The notes beneath the pieces are model-generated. The model did no database searches and was not told where the DNA came from. It was given only the letters and a program-made list of their open reading frames with translations. Position numbers and translations under genes: made by a program. From Paracoccaceae bacterium (GTDB lineage: Bacteria > Pseudomonadota > Alphaproteobacteria > Rhodobacterales > Rhodobacteraceae): 64,000 nucleotides of DNA. The DNA lies in contig JAAFAB010000005.1 in NCBI GenBank assembly GCA_018222585.1, forward strand, positions 124,001 to 188,000, written 5' to 3'. Every line of letters starts with the position of its first letter. Within the stretch, counting starts at the first letter, position 1. This document shows positions 39,871-49,611 of the stretch, piece after piece.

Positions 39871-40731
39871 GTGCAATCCCGTTCTATTTCTCCATGTGAA
39901 CCGCCCCGGTTTTTCACTGAACAGACAGATCCGCACTTGGCAGATTACGCGCCCCCAACGGTCCGGAGCCAGACCCTCGCCCAGCTCTCCGCAAACGAGA
40001 GCTGGCGGCTCGAACTCCCTCATGCCCGCAGTTCCCATCTCTTCGTCTATCTCAGCAAGGGACAGGGCCGCACGATCGTGCTGGGGCGCCGTCGCGGGTT
40101 GACGATGAACACCGCCCTCTTCGTGCCTGCGGGCACGCTGATGATGCTGGACATCGGCAAGCAGAGCTACGGACTGGCCGTCACCGTGCCCACGGACCTC
40201 GGGCTGCAACTGCCTGCCGAGCCGGTGCAGCTGCGCCTGCGCGACAGCCTTTCGCAGGCCGAGCTGGTGGCGATCATCGAGGCGATGCAGCGCGAACAGG
40301 CGACGCATCGCCCCTTCGGCGCCGAGGCCCTGCAGGCCCATGCCGGTCTGCTCTCGGTCTGGCTGCGCCGCACCCTGGCGGCCGAGCCTGCCGGCACCGG
40401 CACACCGCGCGCCGCCGACCGGCTGGCCTCGGCCTTCTGCGCCCTGGTCGAACGCGACTTCCGGTCCGGTCAGACCATGGCCGATGTCGCCATGGCGCTC
40501 GGGGTCACGCCGACCCATCTCACGCGTACGCTGCGCCAGACCGCCGGCATCACCGCCGCCGAGATCCTGACAGGACGCAGCCTGCACGAGGCGCGGGTGA
40601 TGCTTCAGGACGGCTCGTTGCCGATCGGGCTGGTGTCGGAAATGCTGGGTTTCTCTTCTGCCGCCTACTTCACCAGGTTCATCCAGAAACACACCGGAAA
40701 GACGCCGACCGCCCTGCGCCGGCGCAGATAG
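39871..40731 (+). CDS. AraC-family transcriptional regulator
   Basis: Regulator with an N-terminal cupin-like sensor region (about 150 residues; RGLTMNTALFVPAGTLMMLDIG) and a C-terminal double helix-turn-helix domain (MADVAMALGVTPTHLTRTLRQ, then LVSEMLGFSSAAYFTRFIQKHTGKTPTALRRR). The start is uncertain: ATG 39790 (overlapping miaA), GTG 39871 and TTG 39937 are in frame and none has a good ribosome binding site; family similarity begins only near 39960. It stands just upstream of the ABC importer genes in the same direction and is the obvious candidate for their control (inference). Confidence 0.87.
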   Translation: MQSRSISPCEPPRFFTEQTDPHLADYAPPTVRSQTLAQLSANESWRLELPHARSSHLFVYLSKGQGRTIVLGRRRGLTMNTALFVPAGTLMMLDIGKQSYGLAVTVPTDLGLQLPAEPVQLRLRDSLSQAELVAIIEAMQREQATHRPFGAEALQAHAGLLSVWLRRTLAAEPAGTGTPRAADRLASAFCALVERDFRSGQTMADVAMALGVTPTHLTRTLRQTAGITAAEILTGRSLHEARVMLQDGSLPIGLVSEMLGFSSAAYFTRFIQKHTGKTPTALRRRR

Positions 40732-41037
40732 CATTTGACCCGGGCGCCCGCCCGGTGCCTGCTGCGGCTGTCCGGGTCCCTGCCTGATCGCGCACCACAT
40801 CTGGTGACGCGCCCCGCGCGTACGACGGAAAATGTCGCTTTCGGATGGTCAGTATGTCGTATCTGGACTACGAAAGGACGGAGACTTGAATTGACGTGTG
40901 CCGATTTTCCTGCGGGAATGTCGACAGCAGGAGGCCCGCACCCGGCGAGGGAAGAACAGGGCCGTTGCAGCTTTTCAGTCGATCTCGTGGGCAGGACGCC
41001 TCGCGGGGCACCGGATGGACGTCACAGGGAGAATGAC
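40732..41037. other. Leader region of the ABC importer
   Basis: 306 bases between the AraC gene and the binding-protein gene. No gene, terminator or clear promoter was recognised; the part 40826-40880 is less G/C-rich and has repeated CGAC/GTCG elements, which could hold a promoter and an AraC-type operator. Confidence 0.3.
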
Positions 41038-42678
41038 ATGACCGAAACACCCCAAACGCAGGGCCGGATCCACCCAGCCGCCCGCATGTATGCGGAGGAA
41101 TTCAAGGCCGGCAAGCTGAGCCGCCGCGAATTCATGGCGCGGACCTCGGCGCTTGGCGTGGCCACTGCGGGGATCTACGCGCTCGGCGGGCTCGAACGGC
41201 CCGCGGCGGCGCAGTCGGCGCCCAAGATGGGCGGTACCCTGCGCGTGCAGATGGAGACCAAGGCGCTGAAGGACCCGCGCAATTTCGACTGGTCGCAGAT
41301 GGCGAACTTCGCCCGCGGCTGGCTGGAATACCTGGTCGAATACCAGTCCGACGGGACCTTCGAGGGGCGCCTGCTGGAAAGCTGGGAAGCCAACGAGGAC
41401 GCCACCGAATACGTGCTGAACGTCCGCCAGGGCGTGACCTGGAACAACGGCGATCCCTTCACCGCCGAGGACGTGGCCTTCAACATCTCGCGCTGGTGCG
41501 AACAGGGTGTCGACGGCAACTCGATGGCCTCGCGCATGTCGACGCTGATCGACAGCGAGACCGGCATGGCGCGCGAGGGCGCGATCACCGTGGTCGACGA
41601 TCACACCGTGAAGCTGTCCTGTGCCTCGCCCGACATCACCATCATCGCGGGCTTCGCCGACTACCCGGCCGCCGTGGTCCACCAGAGCTACGATGGCGGC
41701 GACCCTTCGGAGAACCCCATCGGCACCGGCCCCTTCCTGCCCGAGACCAACGAGGTCGGCGTGACTCAGGTGCTGGTCAAGAACACCGATCACCAGTGGT
41801 GGGGCGAAGGCGCCTACCTGGACCGGATCGAGTTCATCGACTTCGGCACCGACATGGCCTCCTGGGTGGCGGCCGCCGATTCCGACGAGATCGACATGAC
41901 CTACCAGTCGACCGGCGAATTCATCGAGGTGCTGGACGCAATGGGCTGGAAGAAGTCCGAGGCGGTCACGGCAGCCACCATCTGCGTGCGCTTCAACCAG
42001 AGCCAGGAACCCTACACCAACCCCGAGGTGCGCAAGGCGCTGATCCAGGCGGTCGACAACAACGTGATCCTGGAACTGGGCTACGCCGGCTACGGCACCG
42101 TCGCCGAGAACCACCACGTCTGCCCGATCCACCCGGAATACGCCGAAGTGCCCGGCATCCCCACCGATCCGGCGGCCGCCATGGCCAAGCTGGAAGAGCT
42201 GGGCATGGCCGATACCGAGTTCACTCTGATCTCGATCGACGACCAGTGGCAGTCGGAAACCTGTGACGCCGTGGCCGCGCAGATGCGCGACGCCGGCATC
42301 AACATCCAGCGCGAGATCCTGCCCGGCTCGACCTTCTGGAACGACTGGCTGGTCTATCCCTTCTCGGCGACCGAGTGGAACATGCGTCCGCTGGGCGTTC
42401 AGATCATGGCCCTGGCCTACAAGACTGGCGGCTCGTGGAACGAATCCGCGATGTCCAACCCCGAGTTCGACGCCGCCCTCGATGAGGCGCTTTCGATCGC
42501 GGATGCGGACAAGCGCCGCGAGGTCATGGCGACGCTGGAGACCATCATGCTGGACGAAGGCGTCATGGTGCAGCCCTACTGGCGCTCGCTGTTCCGCCAC
42601 TCGAAGGAAAACGTCATGGATGCCGAACAGCACCCGACCTTCGAGATGCATCACTACAAGTGGTGGCTCGACGCCTGA
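41038..42678 (+). CDS. ABC transporter substrate-binding protein, peptide/nickel type (SBP_bac_5)
   Basis: Periplasmic binding protein of 546 residues for an importer of the DppA/OppA class. The N-terminus has a twin-arginine signal ([19 protein letters not shown] after a 28-residue lead), so it should be folded before Tat export; mature sequence begins near [13 protein letters not shown]. The family core is clear: [31 protein letters not shown] and later [20 protein letters not shown] in outline. Ligand unknown (peptide, opine or other). Start at ATG 41038 after GGGAGAATGAC. First gene of the transporter operon. Confidence 0.92.
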   Translation: MTETPQTQGRIHPAARMYAEEFKAGKLSRREFMARTSALGVATAGIYALGGLERPAAAQSAPKMGGTLRVQMETKALKDPRNFDWSQMANFARGWLEYLVEYQSDGTFEGRLLESWEANEDATEYVLNVRQGVTWNNGDPFTAEDVAFNISRWCEQGVDGNSMASRMSTLIDSETGMAREGAITVVDDHTVKLSCASPDITIIAGFADYPAAVVHQSYDGGDPSENPIGTGPFLPETNEVGVTQVLVKNTDHQWWGEGAYLDRIEFIDFGTDMASWVAAADSDEIDMTYQSTGEFIEVLDAMGWKKSEAVTAATICVRFNQSQEPYTNPEVRKALIQAVDNNVILELGYAGYGTVAENHHVCPIHPEYAEVPGIPTDPAAAMAKLEELGMADTEFTLISIDDQWQSETCDAVAAQMRDAGINIQREILPGSTFWNDWLVYPFSATEWNMRPLGVQIMALAYKTGGSWNESAMSNPEFDAALDEALSIADADKRREVMATLETIMLDEGVMVQPYWRSLFRHSKENVMDAEQHPTFEMHHYKWWLDA

Positions 42679-42692
42679 TCTGCCTGAAACCT

Positions 42693-42723
42693 GGGGGCCG
42701 CGTCGCAAGCGTGGCCCCCTTGC
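42693..42723 (+). terminator. Attenuator-like hairpin after the binding-protein gene
   Basis: Stem GGGGGCC / GGCCCCC followed by TTGCCTT, 14 bases after the stop of the binding-protein gene and before the permease genes. Such partial terminators are common in importer operons, where the binding protein is needed in excess. Confidence 0.55.
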
Positions 42724-42811
42724 CTTCCTGCGGCCGCCATGACCGCGCACCGGGCCCGGCCCGGACGCCAAGAACCGGGATCCACCCGGCCGCCACTGAC
42801 AGGGACACTGC

Positions 42812-43855
42812 ATGATTCTATTCCTGCTGAAACGGCTGGGGACCATGATCCTGACGGCGCTCTGCCTCAGCTTCATCGTCTTCTTCCTCACCAACCTGGA
42901 ACCCAACCTCAGAAAGGTGGCCAAGTTCGAAGGCAACAGCCGGATGGAGGAATCCGAGGTCCAGAACTGGCTGGCAAACAACGGCTACAAGCAGCCCATC
43001 CTGACCCGGTACGGCGAATGGCTGGGGGTGGTGCCGGGATGGACCAACGACCGGGCCGGCGTGGTGACCGGGCGCTGCATCGAGGGCGACCTGACCGCCG
43101 AGACCGCCCCGCGCTTCTGCGGTGTGCTGCAAGGCAACTGGGGCGACAGCATGGTCTTCCGCGACGAGGTCTCGACCATCGTCGGCGTGCGGCTTTGGAT
43201 GACCGGCAAGCTGATGCTCTGGGTCATGCTGCTGATGGTGCCCTCGGCGCTGATCCTCGGCGTGCTGGCGGGGATGCGGGAAGGCTCGAAGACCGACCGC
43301 AGCCTGTCGACCCTGTCCATCGCGACCACGGCGACGCCCGAATATGTCTCGGGCGTGATCCTGATCGCGGTCTTCGCCTCTTCCGCCGTCGGGCTGAAAT
43401 GGTTCAAGGGCACCGCCACGGCGGCCATGGAAGACGCGACCTTCGAGAACTTTTTCCTGCCGGTGCTGACCATCTCTCTCTACGGGATGGGCTATATCGC
43501 GCGGATGACCCGGGCCAGCATGGCCGAGGTGATGACCGCGCAATATATCCGCACCGCGCGGCTCAAGGGCGTCAGCTTCCGCAACATCGTGCTGAAACAC
43601 GCCCTGCGCAACGCGCTGATCGCGCCCTTCACCGTGATCATGCTGCAGTTTCCCTGGCTGCTGAACGGCGTCGTCGTGGTCGAGACCCTGTTCAACTACA
43701 AGGGCCTCGGCTGGGCGCTGGTGCAGGCGGCGGGCAACAATGACATCAACCTGCTGCTCGGCATTTCCGTCGTGTCGGTACTGGTGGTCCTGGTAACGCA
43801 GCTGATCTCGGATATCGGCTATGTCTACCTGAACCCCCGGATCCGGATTTCCTGA
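42812..43855 (+). CDS. ABC transporter permease, DppB type
   Basis: Inner-membrane subunit of 347 residues of the peptide-class importer. It starts with a membrane helix (MILFLLKRLGTMILTALCLS), has a long periplasmic insert (about residues 33-120) and five more helices. The EAA loop that contacts the ATPase is ARMTRASMAEVMTAQYIRTARLKGVS in outline. It precedes the DppC-type gene by 13 bases. Confidence 0.93.
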   Translation: MILFLLKRLGTMILTALCLSFIVFFLTNLEPNLRKVAKFEGNSRMEESEVQNWLANNGYKQPILTRYGEWLGVVPGWTNDRAGVVTGRCIEGDLTAETAPRFCGVLQGNWGDSMVFRDEVSTIVGVRLWMTGKLMLWVMLLMVPSALILGVLAGMREGSKTDRSLSTLSIATTATPEYVSGVILIAVFASSAVGLKWFKGTATAAMEDATFENFFLPVLTISLYGMGYIARMTRASMAEVMTAQYIRTARLKGVSFRNIVLKHALRNALIAPFTVIMLQFPWLLNGVVVVETLFNYKGLGWALVQAAGNNDINLLLGISVVSVLVVLVTQLISDIGYVYLNPRIRIS

Positions 43856-43868
43856 GGAGGCGCCGCGC

Positions 43869-45065
43869 ATGGAACCCTTGTCCTGGGGCCAGATCGCCCT
43901 GCAACTGCTGATCCGCTTCCTGCCGGTCTGGATCGCGCTCATCGTCACCTTCGCCCTGTCGATCACCTACAAGCGACGGCTGGGCCTCTATGGCAAGCTG
44001 TTCGACAACACCATCGGCATGGTCGGCTTCGGCCTGGTGATGTTCTGGGTCTACACCGCCCTGATGGTCGGCCTGTTCGACTGGATCGTTACCCATGACC
44101 CGCTCTCGACCGCCAGCGGGATGAAGAACAAGGTGCCCGGCACCCCCCTGCGCGGCGCAGAGGAGGGCGAATTCGCCTGGTATCTGCTGGGTGGCGACAC
44201 CCTGGCGCGGGATGTCTTCTCGCGCATGGTCGAGGGCGCCTGGGTGGTGATCCGCATCGCCCCCCTGGCGACGCTGTTCGCCTTCATGGTCGGCATCACC
44301 CTGGGCCTGCCCGCCGGCTACTTCGGTGGCCGGCTGGACAGCGCGCTGAGCTTCGCCGCGAACCTGATCCTGGCCTTCCCGGTGATCCTGCTCTTCTACC
44401 TGCTGGTGACCCCCGAAATGGTCGAGACCGGCATCCCCAGCTACATGGGGGTGGTGCTGTTCCTCTTCCCAATCATCTTCCTGACCGTGCTGGTCAACGC
44501 CCGCTACCGCACCCAGCCGGCGCGGCGCAACGTGATGCTGGCGGTGCTGCTCTTCGTGCTGGGCTGGGCCTACCTCTCGGTGGTTTCGGATCCGCAGACC
44601 CCGGTGGCCTTCCTGCCGCGCGATCTTGACCTGTTCGACATCCCGGGCGGCATCCTGGTGGTCTTCGTCTCGGTGGTCTTCGTCAATGCGCCGACGGTCT
44701 TCCGCATCGTCCGGGGCCTGACCCTCGACATCAAGACGCGCGACTACGTCGCCGCCGCGCAGACCCGGGGCGAGGGCCCCTGGTACATCATGCTGTGGGA
44801 GATCCTGCCCAACACCCGCGGCCCGCTGATCGTCGATTTCTGCCTGCGCATCGGCTACACGACGATCCTGCTGGGCACGCTCGGCTTCTTCGGCCTCGGC
44901 CTGCCGCCCGAGAGCCCGGACTGGGGCACGACGATCAACCAGGGCCGCAAGCTGCTGTCGATCTATCCGCATCCCGCCATCGTGCCGGCACTGGCCCTGC
45001 TGAGCCTGGTGCTGGGTCTGAACCTGCTGGCGGACGGGCTGCGCGAAGAAAGTCTGAAAGACTGA
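43869..45065 (+). CDS. ABC transporter permease, DppC type
   Basis: Second permease subunit, 398 residues, longer than the usual 280-300 because of an additional membrane/loop segment in the first 100 residues and an insert in the middle. It shows the GGDTLARDVFSRMVEGAWV motif of DppC proteins near residue 110 and the EAA loop IKTRDYVAAAQTRGEGPWY. Ribosome binding site GAGGAGGCG. A GAGTATTT-type intergenic element follows. Confidence 0.92.
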   Translation: MEPLSWGQIALQLLIRFLPVWIALIVTFALSITYKRRLGLYGKLFDNTIGMVGFGLVMFWVYTALMVGLFDWIVTHDPLSTASGMKNKVPGTPLRGAEEGEFAWYLLGGDTLARDVFSRMVEGAWVVIRIAPLATLFAFMVGITLGLPAGYFGGRLDSALSFAANLILAFPVILLFYLLVTPEMVETGIPSYMGVVLFLFPIIFLTVLVNARYRTQPARRNVMLAVLLFVLGWAYLSVVSDPQTPVAFLPRDLDLFDIPGGILVVFVSVVFVNAPTVFRIVRGLTLDIKTRDYVAAAQTRGEGPWYIMLWEILPNTRGPLIVDFCLRIGYTTILLGTLGFFGLGLPPESPDWGTTINQGRKLLSIYPHPAIVPALALLSLVLGLNLLADGLREESLKD

Positions 45066-45097
45066 GGCCGGGGGACCGGGGCCAGCCCCGGACCCCG

Positions 45098-45125
45098 GAG
45101 TATTTTCAGCCATCGAATGGGAACA
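45098..45125. repeat. Dispersed intergenic element, GAGTATTT type, copy 2
   Basis: GAGTATTTTCAGCC followed by ATCGAATGGGAAC, preceded by G/C-rich stems (CCGGGG / CCCCGG at 45077-45092). It matches copy 1 (26261) over about 26 bases and copy 3 (53651) over the first 14. It lies in the 84-base gap between the second permease and the ATPase gene. Confidence 0.6.
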
Positions 45126-45149
45126 AGGTGGTTCCCACGGAGAGGTGTC

Positions 45150-47249
45150 ATGAGCGAGACAACGCCCGACTATGACGGACCCATCCTGGAGATCGACAAG
45201 CTGTCCATCTCCTTCTTCACCCGCCTGCGAGAGATTCCCGCGGTGATGGACTTCTCGGTCTCGGTTCGCCCCGGCGAGGCGGTCGGATTGGTCGGGGAAA
45301 GCGGCTGCGGCAAGTCGACCGTGGCGCTTGGCGTCATGCAGGACCTTGGCGTCAACGGGCGCGTCACCGGCGGCTCGATCCGGTTCAAGGGCCGCGACCT
45401 GGCCGAGATGAGCCCCGCCGAGCTGCGCCAGATCCGCGGCAACGAGATCGCGATGATCTACCAGGAGCCGATGGCCAGCCTGAACCCCGCGATGCGCGTC
45501 GGCAAGCAGCTGATGGAAGTGCCGATGATCCACGAAGGGATCGGCGAGGCCGAGGCCCGCGCCCGCGCCCTGCAGGTGATCGAGGACGTCAAGCTGCCCG
45601 ACCCCGAGCGGATCCTCAGGGCCTTCCCGCACCAGCTGTCCGGCGGCCAGCAGCAGCGTATCGTCATCGCCATGGCGCTGATGTCGAAGCCCGCCCTGCT
45701 GATCCTGGACGAGCCGACCACCGCGCTCGACGTCACCGTCGAGGCCGCCATCGTCGAACTGGTGAAGGACCTCGGCAAGAAATACGGCACGTCGATGCTG
45801 TTCATCTCCCACAACCTTGGCCTGGTGCTGGAGACCTGCGACCGGCTCTGCGTGATGTACTCCGGCGAGGCGGTCGAGCGCGGCTCGATCGAAGACGTCT
45901 TCGACCAGATGCGCCATCCCTATACCCAGGCGCTGTTCCGTTCGATCCCCCTGCCCGGCGCGTCCAAGACCGACCGGCCGCTGGTGGCGATCCCCGGCAA
46001 CTTCCCCCTGCCCCACGAGCGCCCGCCGGGCTGCAACTTCGGCCCGCGCTGCGACTACTTCGAGGCCGGTCGCTGCGACGCGCAGGAGATCCGCATGGAG
46101 CCGGTGAAGGGCGACGAGCGCCACGAGACCCGCTGCCTGCGCCAGGACGAGATCGACTGGAACGCCCCCGTGGTCGCCGCCCAGACCCACGCGAAGGCCG
46201 AGATCGGCCGCACCGTGCTGAAGATCGACAACCTGAAGAAATATTACGAGGTCGCGGCCTCGGCCCTGTTCAAGGGCGGCGAGAAAAAGGTGGTGAAGGC
46301 CAACGAGACGCTCTCCTTCGAGGCCCGCGAAAGCGAGACCCTGGCCATCGTCGGCGAAAGCGGGTGCGGCAAGTCGACCTTTGCCAAGGTCCTGATGGGG
46401 CTGGAAACCGCCACCGAGGGCTCCATCCTGCTGGACAACCGCGAGATCCAGTCGACCCCCATCGAGAAGCGCGACACCAAGACCGTGGCCGACGTGCAGA
46501 TGGTGTTCCAGAACCCCTTCGACACGCTGAACCCCTCGATGACCGTCGGCCGCCAGATCATCCGGGCGCTGGAAGTCTTCGGCTACGGCACCAGCGATGC
46601 CGAGCGGCGCGAACGGATGCTGACCCTGCTGGATCTGGTGAAACTGCCCCGCGCCTTCGCCGACCGGATGCCGCGCCAGCTGTCCGGCGGGCAGAAGCAG
46701 CGCGTCGGCATCGCGCGCGCCTTCGCAGGCGATGCGCGCATCGTGGTCGCGGATGAGCCGGTCTCGGCGCTGGATGTCTCGGTGCAGGCCGCCGTCACCG
46801 ACCTGCTGATGGAGATCCAGCGCGAGCAGAAGACGACTCTGCTGTTCATCAGTCACGACCTGTCCATCGTGCGCTATCTCTCGGACCGGGTGATGGTGAT
46901 GTACCTCGGGCATGTGGTCGAACTGGGCACCACCGAAGAGGTCTTCTCGCCGCCCTATCATCCCTATACCGAGGCGCTGCTCTCGGCCGTGCCGATCGCC
47001 GACACCTCGGTGAAGAAGAAGCACATCGTGCTGGAAGGCGACATCCCCTCGGCGGTCAATCCGCCGCCGGGCTGCCCGTTCCAGACCCGCTGTCGCTGGA
47101 AGCAGCTGGTCCCGGGCAACCGGTGCGAGACCGAGGTGCCCCCGATGCGCGACTTCGACGGCCACCAGATCAAGTGCCACCTCAGCGACGCGCAGTTTGC
47201 CGAGATGGAGCCGGTGATCACCTCGGCGCCCTCCGTCGCCGCCGAGTGA
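45150..47249 (+). CDS. ABC transporter ATP-binding protein, fused DppD-DppF type
   Basis: Energises the importer. The 699-residue protein contains two complete nucleotide-binding domains in one chain, each followed by an oligopeptide/dipeptide C-terminal domain with cysteines (CNFGPRCDYFEAGRC and CPFQTRCRWKQLVPGNRC) as in DppD and DppF, where they can hold an Fe-S cluster. First domain: Walker A GESGCGKST (49-57), signature LSGGQQQR, Walker B LLILDEPTTALD. Second: GESGCGKST, LSGGQKQR, IVVADEPVSALD. ATG 45150 follows GGAGAGGTG. A terminator follows. Confidence 0.95.
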   Translation: MSETTPDYDGPILEIDKLSISFFTRLREIPAVMDFSVSVRPGEAVGLVGESGCGKSTVALGVMQDLGVNGRVTGGSIRFKGRDLAEMSPAELRQIRGNEIAMIYQEPMASLNPAMRVGKQLMEVPMIHEGIGEAEARARALQVIEDVKLPDPERILRAFPHQLSGGQQQRIVIAMALMSKPALLILDEPTTALDVTVEAAIVELVKDLGKKYGTSMLFISHNLGLVLETCDRLCVMYSGEAVERGSIEDVFDQMRHPYTQALFRSIPLPGASKTDRPLVAIPGNFPLPHERPPGCNFGPRCDYFEAGRCDAQEIRMEPVKGDERHETRCLRQDEIDWNAPVVAAQTHAKAEIGRTVLKIDNLKKYYEVAASALFKGGEKKVVKANETLSFEARESETLAIVGESGCGKSTFAKVLMGLETATEGSILLDNREIQSTPIEKRDTKTVADVQMVFQNPFDTLNPSMTVGRQIIRALEVFGYGTSDAERRERMLTLLDLVKLPRAFADRMPRQLSGGQKQRVGIARAFAGDARIVVADEPVSALDVSVQAAVTDLLMEIQREQKTTLLFISHDLSIVRYLSDRVMVMYLGHVVELGTTEEVFSPPYHPYTEALLSAVPIADTSVKKKHIVLEGDIPSAVNPPPGCPFQTRCRWKQLVPGNRCETEVPPMRDFDGHQIKCHLSDAQFAEMEPVITSAPSVAAE

Positions 47250-47272
47250 GCCGCAACAGGGCCACAACGCAA

Positions 47273-47299
47273 AAGACCCCCGCCAGTGCGGGGGCCTTT
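47273..47299. terminator. Bidirectional terminator
   Basis: Stem CCCCCGC / GCGGGGG with a CAGT loop, flanked by AAAAGA on the left and CCTTT on the right. It can end both the ABC operon (+) and the acidic-protein gene (-), which converge here. Confidence 0.75.
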
Positions 47300-47343
47300 C
47301 GCCAGACTGAGTCCCGGGGTCACCCGGGTTACACACCCGGGGA

Positions 47344-47949
47344 TCAGGTGTCGGAGTCACCGTCGGTGGTGTCATCCGCGTCGTCGCCCGGCTCATTGTC
47401 GGAGTCAGGGCCGGACCCGGTATCGGCACCCGTGTTGGCCTGGTCATCGTCATCGGGATCGTCGTTGCCCATCGGGGATTCGCCTTCGACCAGCTTGCCG
47501 TCGACGATCGGCAGGTCCATGACCCGGTCAGCCGCGATCTCGGCGAACTTGTCGACCATCGGGCCGTAGTAGATTTCCGGGTCGGTGCCGTCGTAGGTGG
47601 AGTCGGCTTCAAGTTCGACCGGGAAGCTGGTGATAATGTCGCCGTTCTGGCCGAAGACTGCGATCTGGGCGGACATGGTGCCCATGTTCGGGGACAGGTC
47701 GAGGCCCAGCACCGAGGCTTCGATGGCGATGCCTTCACCGCCCTCGACCATCTCGGGAAGGTACTTGGCGATCGCCGTCTCGACGTCGTCCGAGACGCGC
47801 GGCAGGTAGGTTGCGGGCACCTTGCCTTCGGCGACCGAGGCTTCGGCAACGTCGGCGCTGACCGAGGCGACCGGGCCTTCATAGGCGAATGCGGGGATGG
47901 CGGTCATCGTCGCTGCGGCGATGGCGGGAATGAGCAGAGTCTTACGCAT
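47344..47949 (-). CDS. Secreted protein with Asp-rich C-terminal tail, unknown function
   Basis: 201 residues, not recognised. A signal peptide (MRKTLLIPAIAAATMTAIPAFA) is followed by about 125 residues of probably folded sequence and then about 45 residues rich in Asp, Gly, Pro and Thr (DDPDDDDQANTGADTGSGPD and on), likely disordered and able to bind cations. The mature region contains GQNGDIITSFPVEL and IYYGPMVDKFAEIAADRV. I chose the ATG at 47949 because the signal peptide starts there. Monocistronic by context, ending at the bidirectional terminator. Confidence 0.8.
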   Translation of the reverse strand: MRKTLLIPAIAAATMTAIPAFAYEGPVASVSADVAEASVAEGKVPATYLPRVSDDVETAIAKYLPEMVEGGEGIAIEASVLGLDLSPNMGTMSAQIAVFGQNGDIITSFPVELEADSTYDGTDPEIYYGPMVDKFAEIAADRVMDLPIVDGKLVEGESPMGNDDPDDDDQANTGADTGSGPDSDNEPGDDADDTTDGDSDT

Positions 47950-48166
47950 GGCGAATTCCTTTTCGATCTTTCTCTGACGCGGTGCCGGGGCCCGTCTTCG
48001 GGGTGGCACGCTGTTGCGTCGCGGTGTGGAAAGGAAACGCCTCCCCCCTGCCCGGGTTCCTGAAACTTTCGCCCCGGGGCGCTAAAATCGAAGGGAACCA
48101 AAGGCGCCGGAAATGCATTCGCGCGCGCCCGCTTGAATAGGATGTAAAGCGCCGGCAGAAATCAGC

Positions 48167-48757
48167 CTAACTGCCCCAGATCGCCGCCACATAGGCCCTG
48201 GTTTCGGCATAGGGCGGGATGCCCCCGTGCCGCCGCACCGCCTCGGGGCCGGCATTGTAGGCCGCCAGCGCCAGCGGCCAGGAGCCGAAGTCGCGGTATT
48301 GCATCGCCAGGTAGCGGGCACCGCCGTCGAGGTTCTGGTAGGGATCCAGCGCATCGACCTTCAGGATCCGCGCGGTCGCCGGCATCAGCTGCGCCAGCCC
48401 CTGCGCGCCCTTGTGGGACAGGGCATTGCTGTTCCAGCCGCTTTCCTGCTGCACCAGGCGCAGAAAGACGCCCTCGGGGATGCCGTGGCGCAGGGCGGCG
48501 GATTTCGCCATGTCGAGGTACGGCCCCCTGTACGTGCCGGTCCAGGCCACGCCGTCCCACTTGGTCGGCGTGCGGATCGCCTGCGGGGTCAGCCGCACCG
48601 AGGCCGCGTATTGCGTCGAGGCACGCCGGTCAAGAAGGCTGGTCTGGGCGCCGAACTGGTTCTTGCGGGCCTGCGAGGCCAGGATATCCGCCGTCGCAGG
48701 CAGCGCGGAAAGGCAAAGGCCCGCGCAAAGGCAGGCCAGCATGGTGGGCTTGAACAT
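48167..48757 (-). CDS. Lytic transglycosylase, SLT domain
   Basis: Cleaves peptidoglycan between MurNAc and GlcNAc in the periplasm. About 196 residues: signal peptide ([23 protein letters not shown]), a 70-residue linker region, then the SLT domain with the catalytic Glu in [24 protein letters not shown], the [14 protein letters not shown] motif and [26 protein letters not shown] in outline. Start 48757 or 48769; both have G-rich ribosome sites. Divergent from ssb. Confidence 0.88.
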   Translation of the reverse strand: MFKPTMLACLCAGLCLSALPATADILASQARKNQFGAQTSLLDRRASTQYAASVRLTPQAIRTPTKWDGVAWTGTYRGPYLDMAKSAALRHGIPEGVFLRLVQQESGWNSNALSHKGAQGLAQLMPATARILKVDALDPYQNLDGGARYLAMQYRDFGSWPLALAAYNAGPEAVRRHGGIPPYAETRAYVAAIWGS

Positions 48758-49001
48758 CTCTGTCCCCATTCGTCTGTCCCCTCGATCTGGCGCGCAGACT
48801 AGCGGCATCGGTCGCAAATGGCACCCCCCGATGCGCGGGAGGCGGCGCCCTGCCGACGGGAACGGCGCCGGGGCAGCCCGCAGGACCATTCGACAGGGGC
48901 GAGGGGGCAAACTCTTGTCCTTTTCCGCACGCTTTGGTGTAACGCTCGGAACATCCGCGCCGGATTCGGGCGCGAAAGGCTACATCAGAGGGAGAAGCGC
49001 C

Positions 49002-49550
49002 ATGGCCGGTTCCGTCAACAAGGTCATCCTGATCGGCAATCTGGGACGCGATCCCGAAGTCCGTTCCTTCCAGAACGGGGGCAAGGTCTGCAACCTGCGC
49101 ATCGCCACCTCGGAAAACTGGAAGGACCGCAACACCGGCGAGCGCCGCGAGCGCACCGAGTGGCATACGGTCGCCATCTTCAACGAAGGCCTGGTCCGCA
49201 TTGCGGAGCAATATCTGCGCAAGGGCTCCAAGGTCTACATCGAGGGACAGCTGGAAACCCGCAAATGGCAGGACCAGTCCGGCCAAGATCGCTATTCCAC
49301 CGAGATCGTCCTTCGTGGCTTCGGAGGTGTCCTCACCATGCTGGACGGTCGCGGTGAAGGCGGCGGCGGCGGTGGCGGCGGCAACTACGGTGGTGGCCAG
49401 GGTGGCGGCGGCTATGGTGGCGGCTACGATGACCGCGGCGGCTCGGGCGGTGGTTATGACGACCGTGGCGGCTCTGGCGGCGGTTACGGTGACGGTGGTT
49501 CGGGCGGCGGCGGTGGCCGCAACGACCTGGACGACGAGATTCCGTTCTGA
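49002..49550 (+). CDS. ssb: Single-stranded DNA-binding protein
   Basis: Coats single-stranded DNA in replication and repair. The 182 residues include an N-terminal OB fold ([29 protein letters not shown]), a Gly-rich linker with two [10 protein letters not shown] repeats and the conserved acidic tip DLDDEIPF that recruits partner proteins. Ribosome site GGGAGAAG. No LexA box was seen upstream, unlike recA. Confidence 0.97.
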   Translation: MAGSVNKVILIGNLGRDPEVRSFQNGGKVCNLRIATSENWKDRNTGERRERTEWHTVAIFNEGLVRIAEQYLRKGSKVYIEGQLETRKWQDQSGQDRYSTEIVLRGFGGVLTMLDGRGEGGGGGGGGNYGGGQGGGGYGGGYDDRGGSGGGYDDRGGSGGGYGDGGSGGGGGRNDLDDEIPF

Positions 49551-49574
49551 TCCAGCCCAATCGACGACATGAAT

Positions 49575-49606
49575 ACCGCCGCCGGAACCTCCTCCGGCGG
49601 CGGTTT
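49575..49606 (+). terminator. Terminator of ssb
   Basis: Twelve-base perfect stem ACCGCCGCCGGA / TCCGGCGGCGGT with a six-base loop, followed by TTCCGTTT, between convergent ssb and the aldo/keto reductase gene. Confidence 0.85.
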
Positions 49607-49611
49607 CCGTT

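Noticed and set aside
43746-47882. Very long open frame of 1378 codons on the minus strand
   Set aside because: It runs antisense through the permease and ABC ATPase genes; the translation is low-complexity and has no recognisable domain. G/C-rich codon bias opens the opposite frame.
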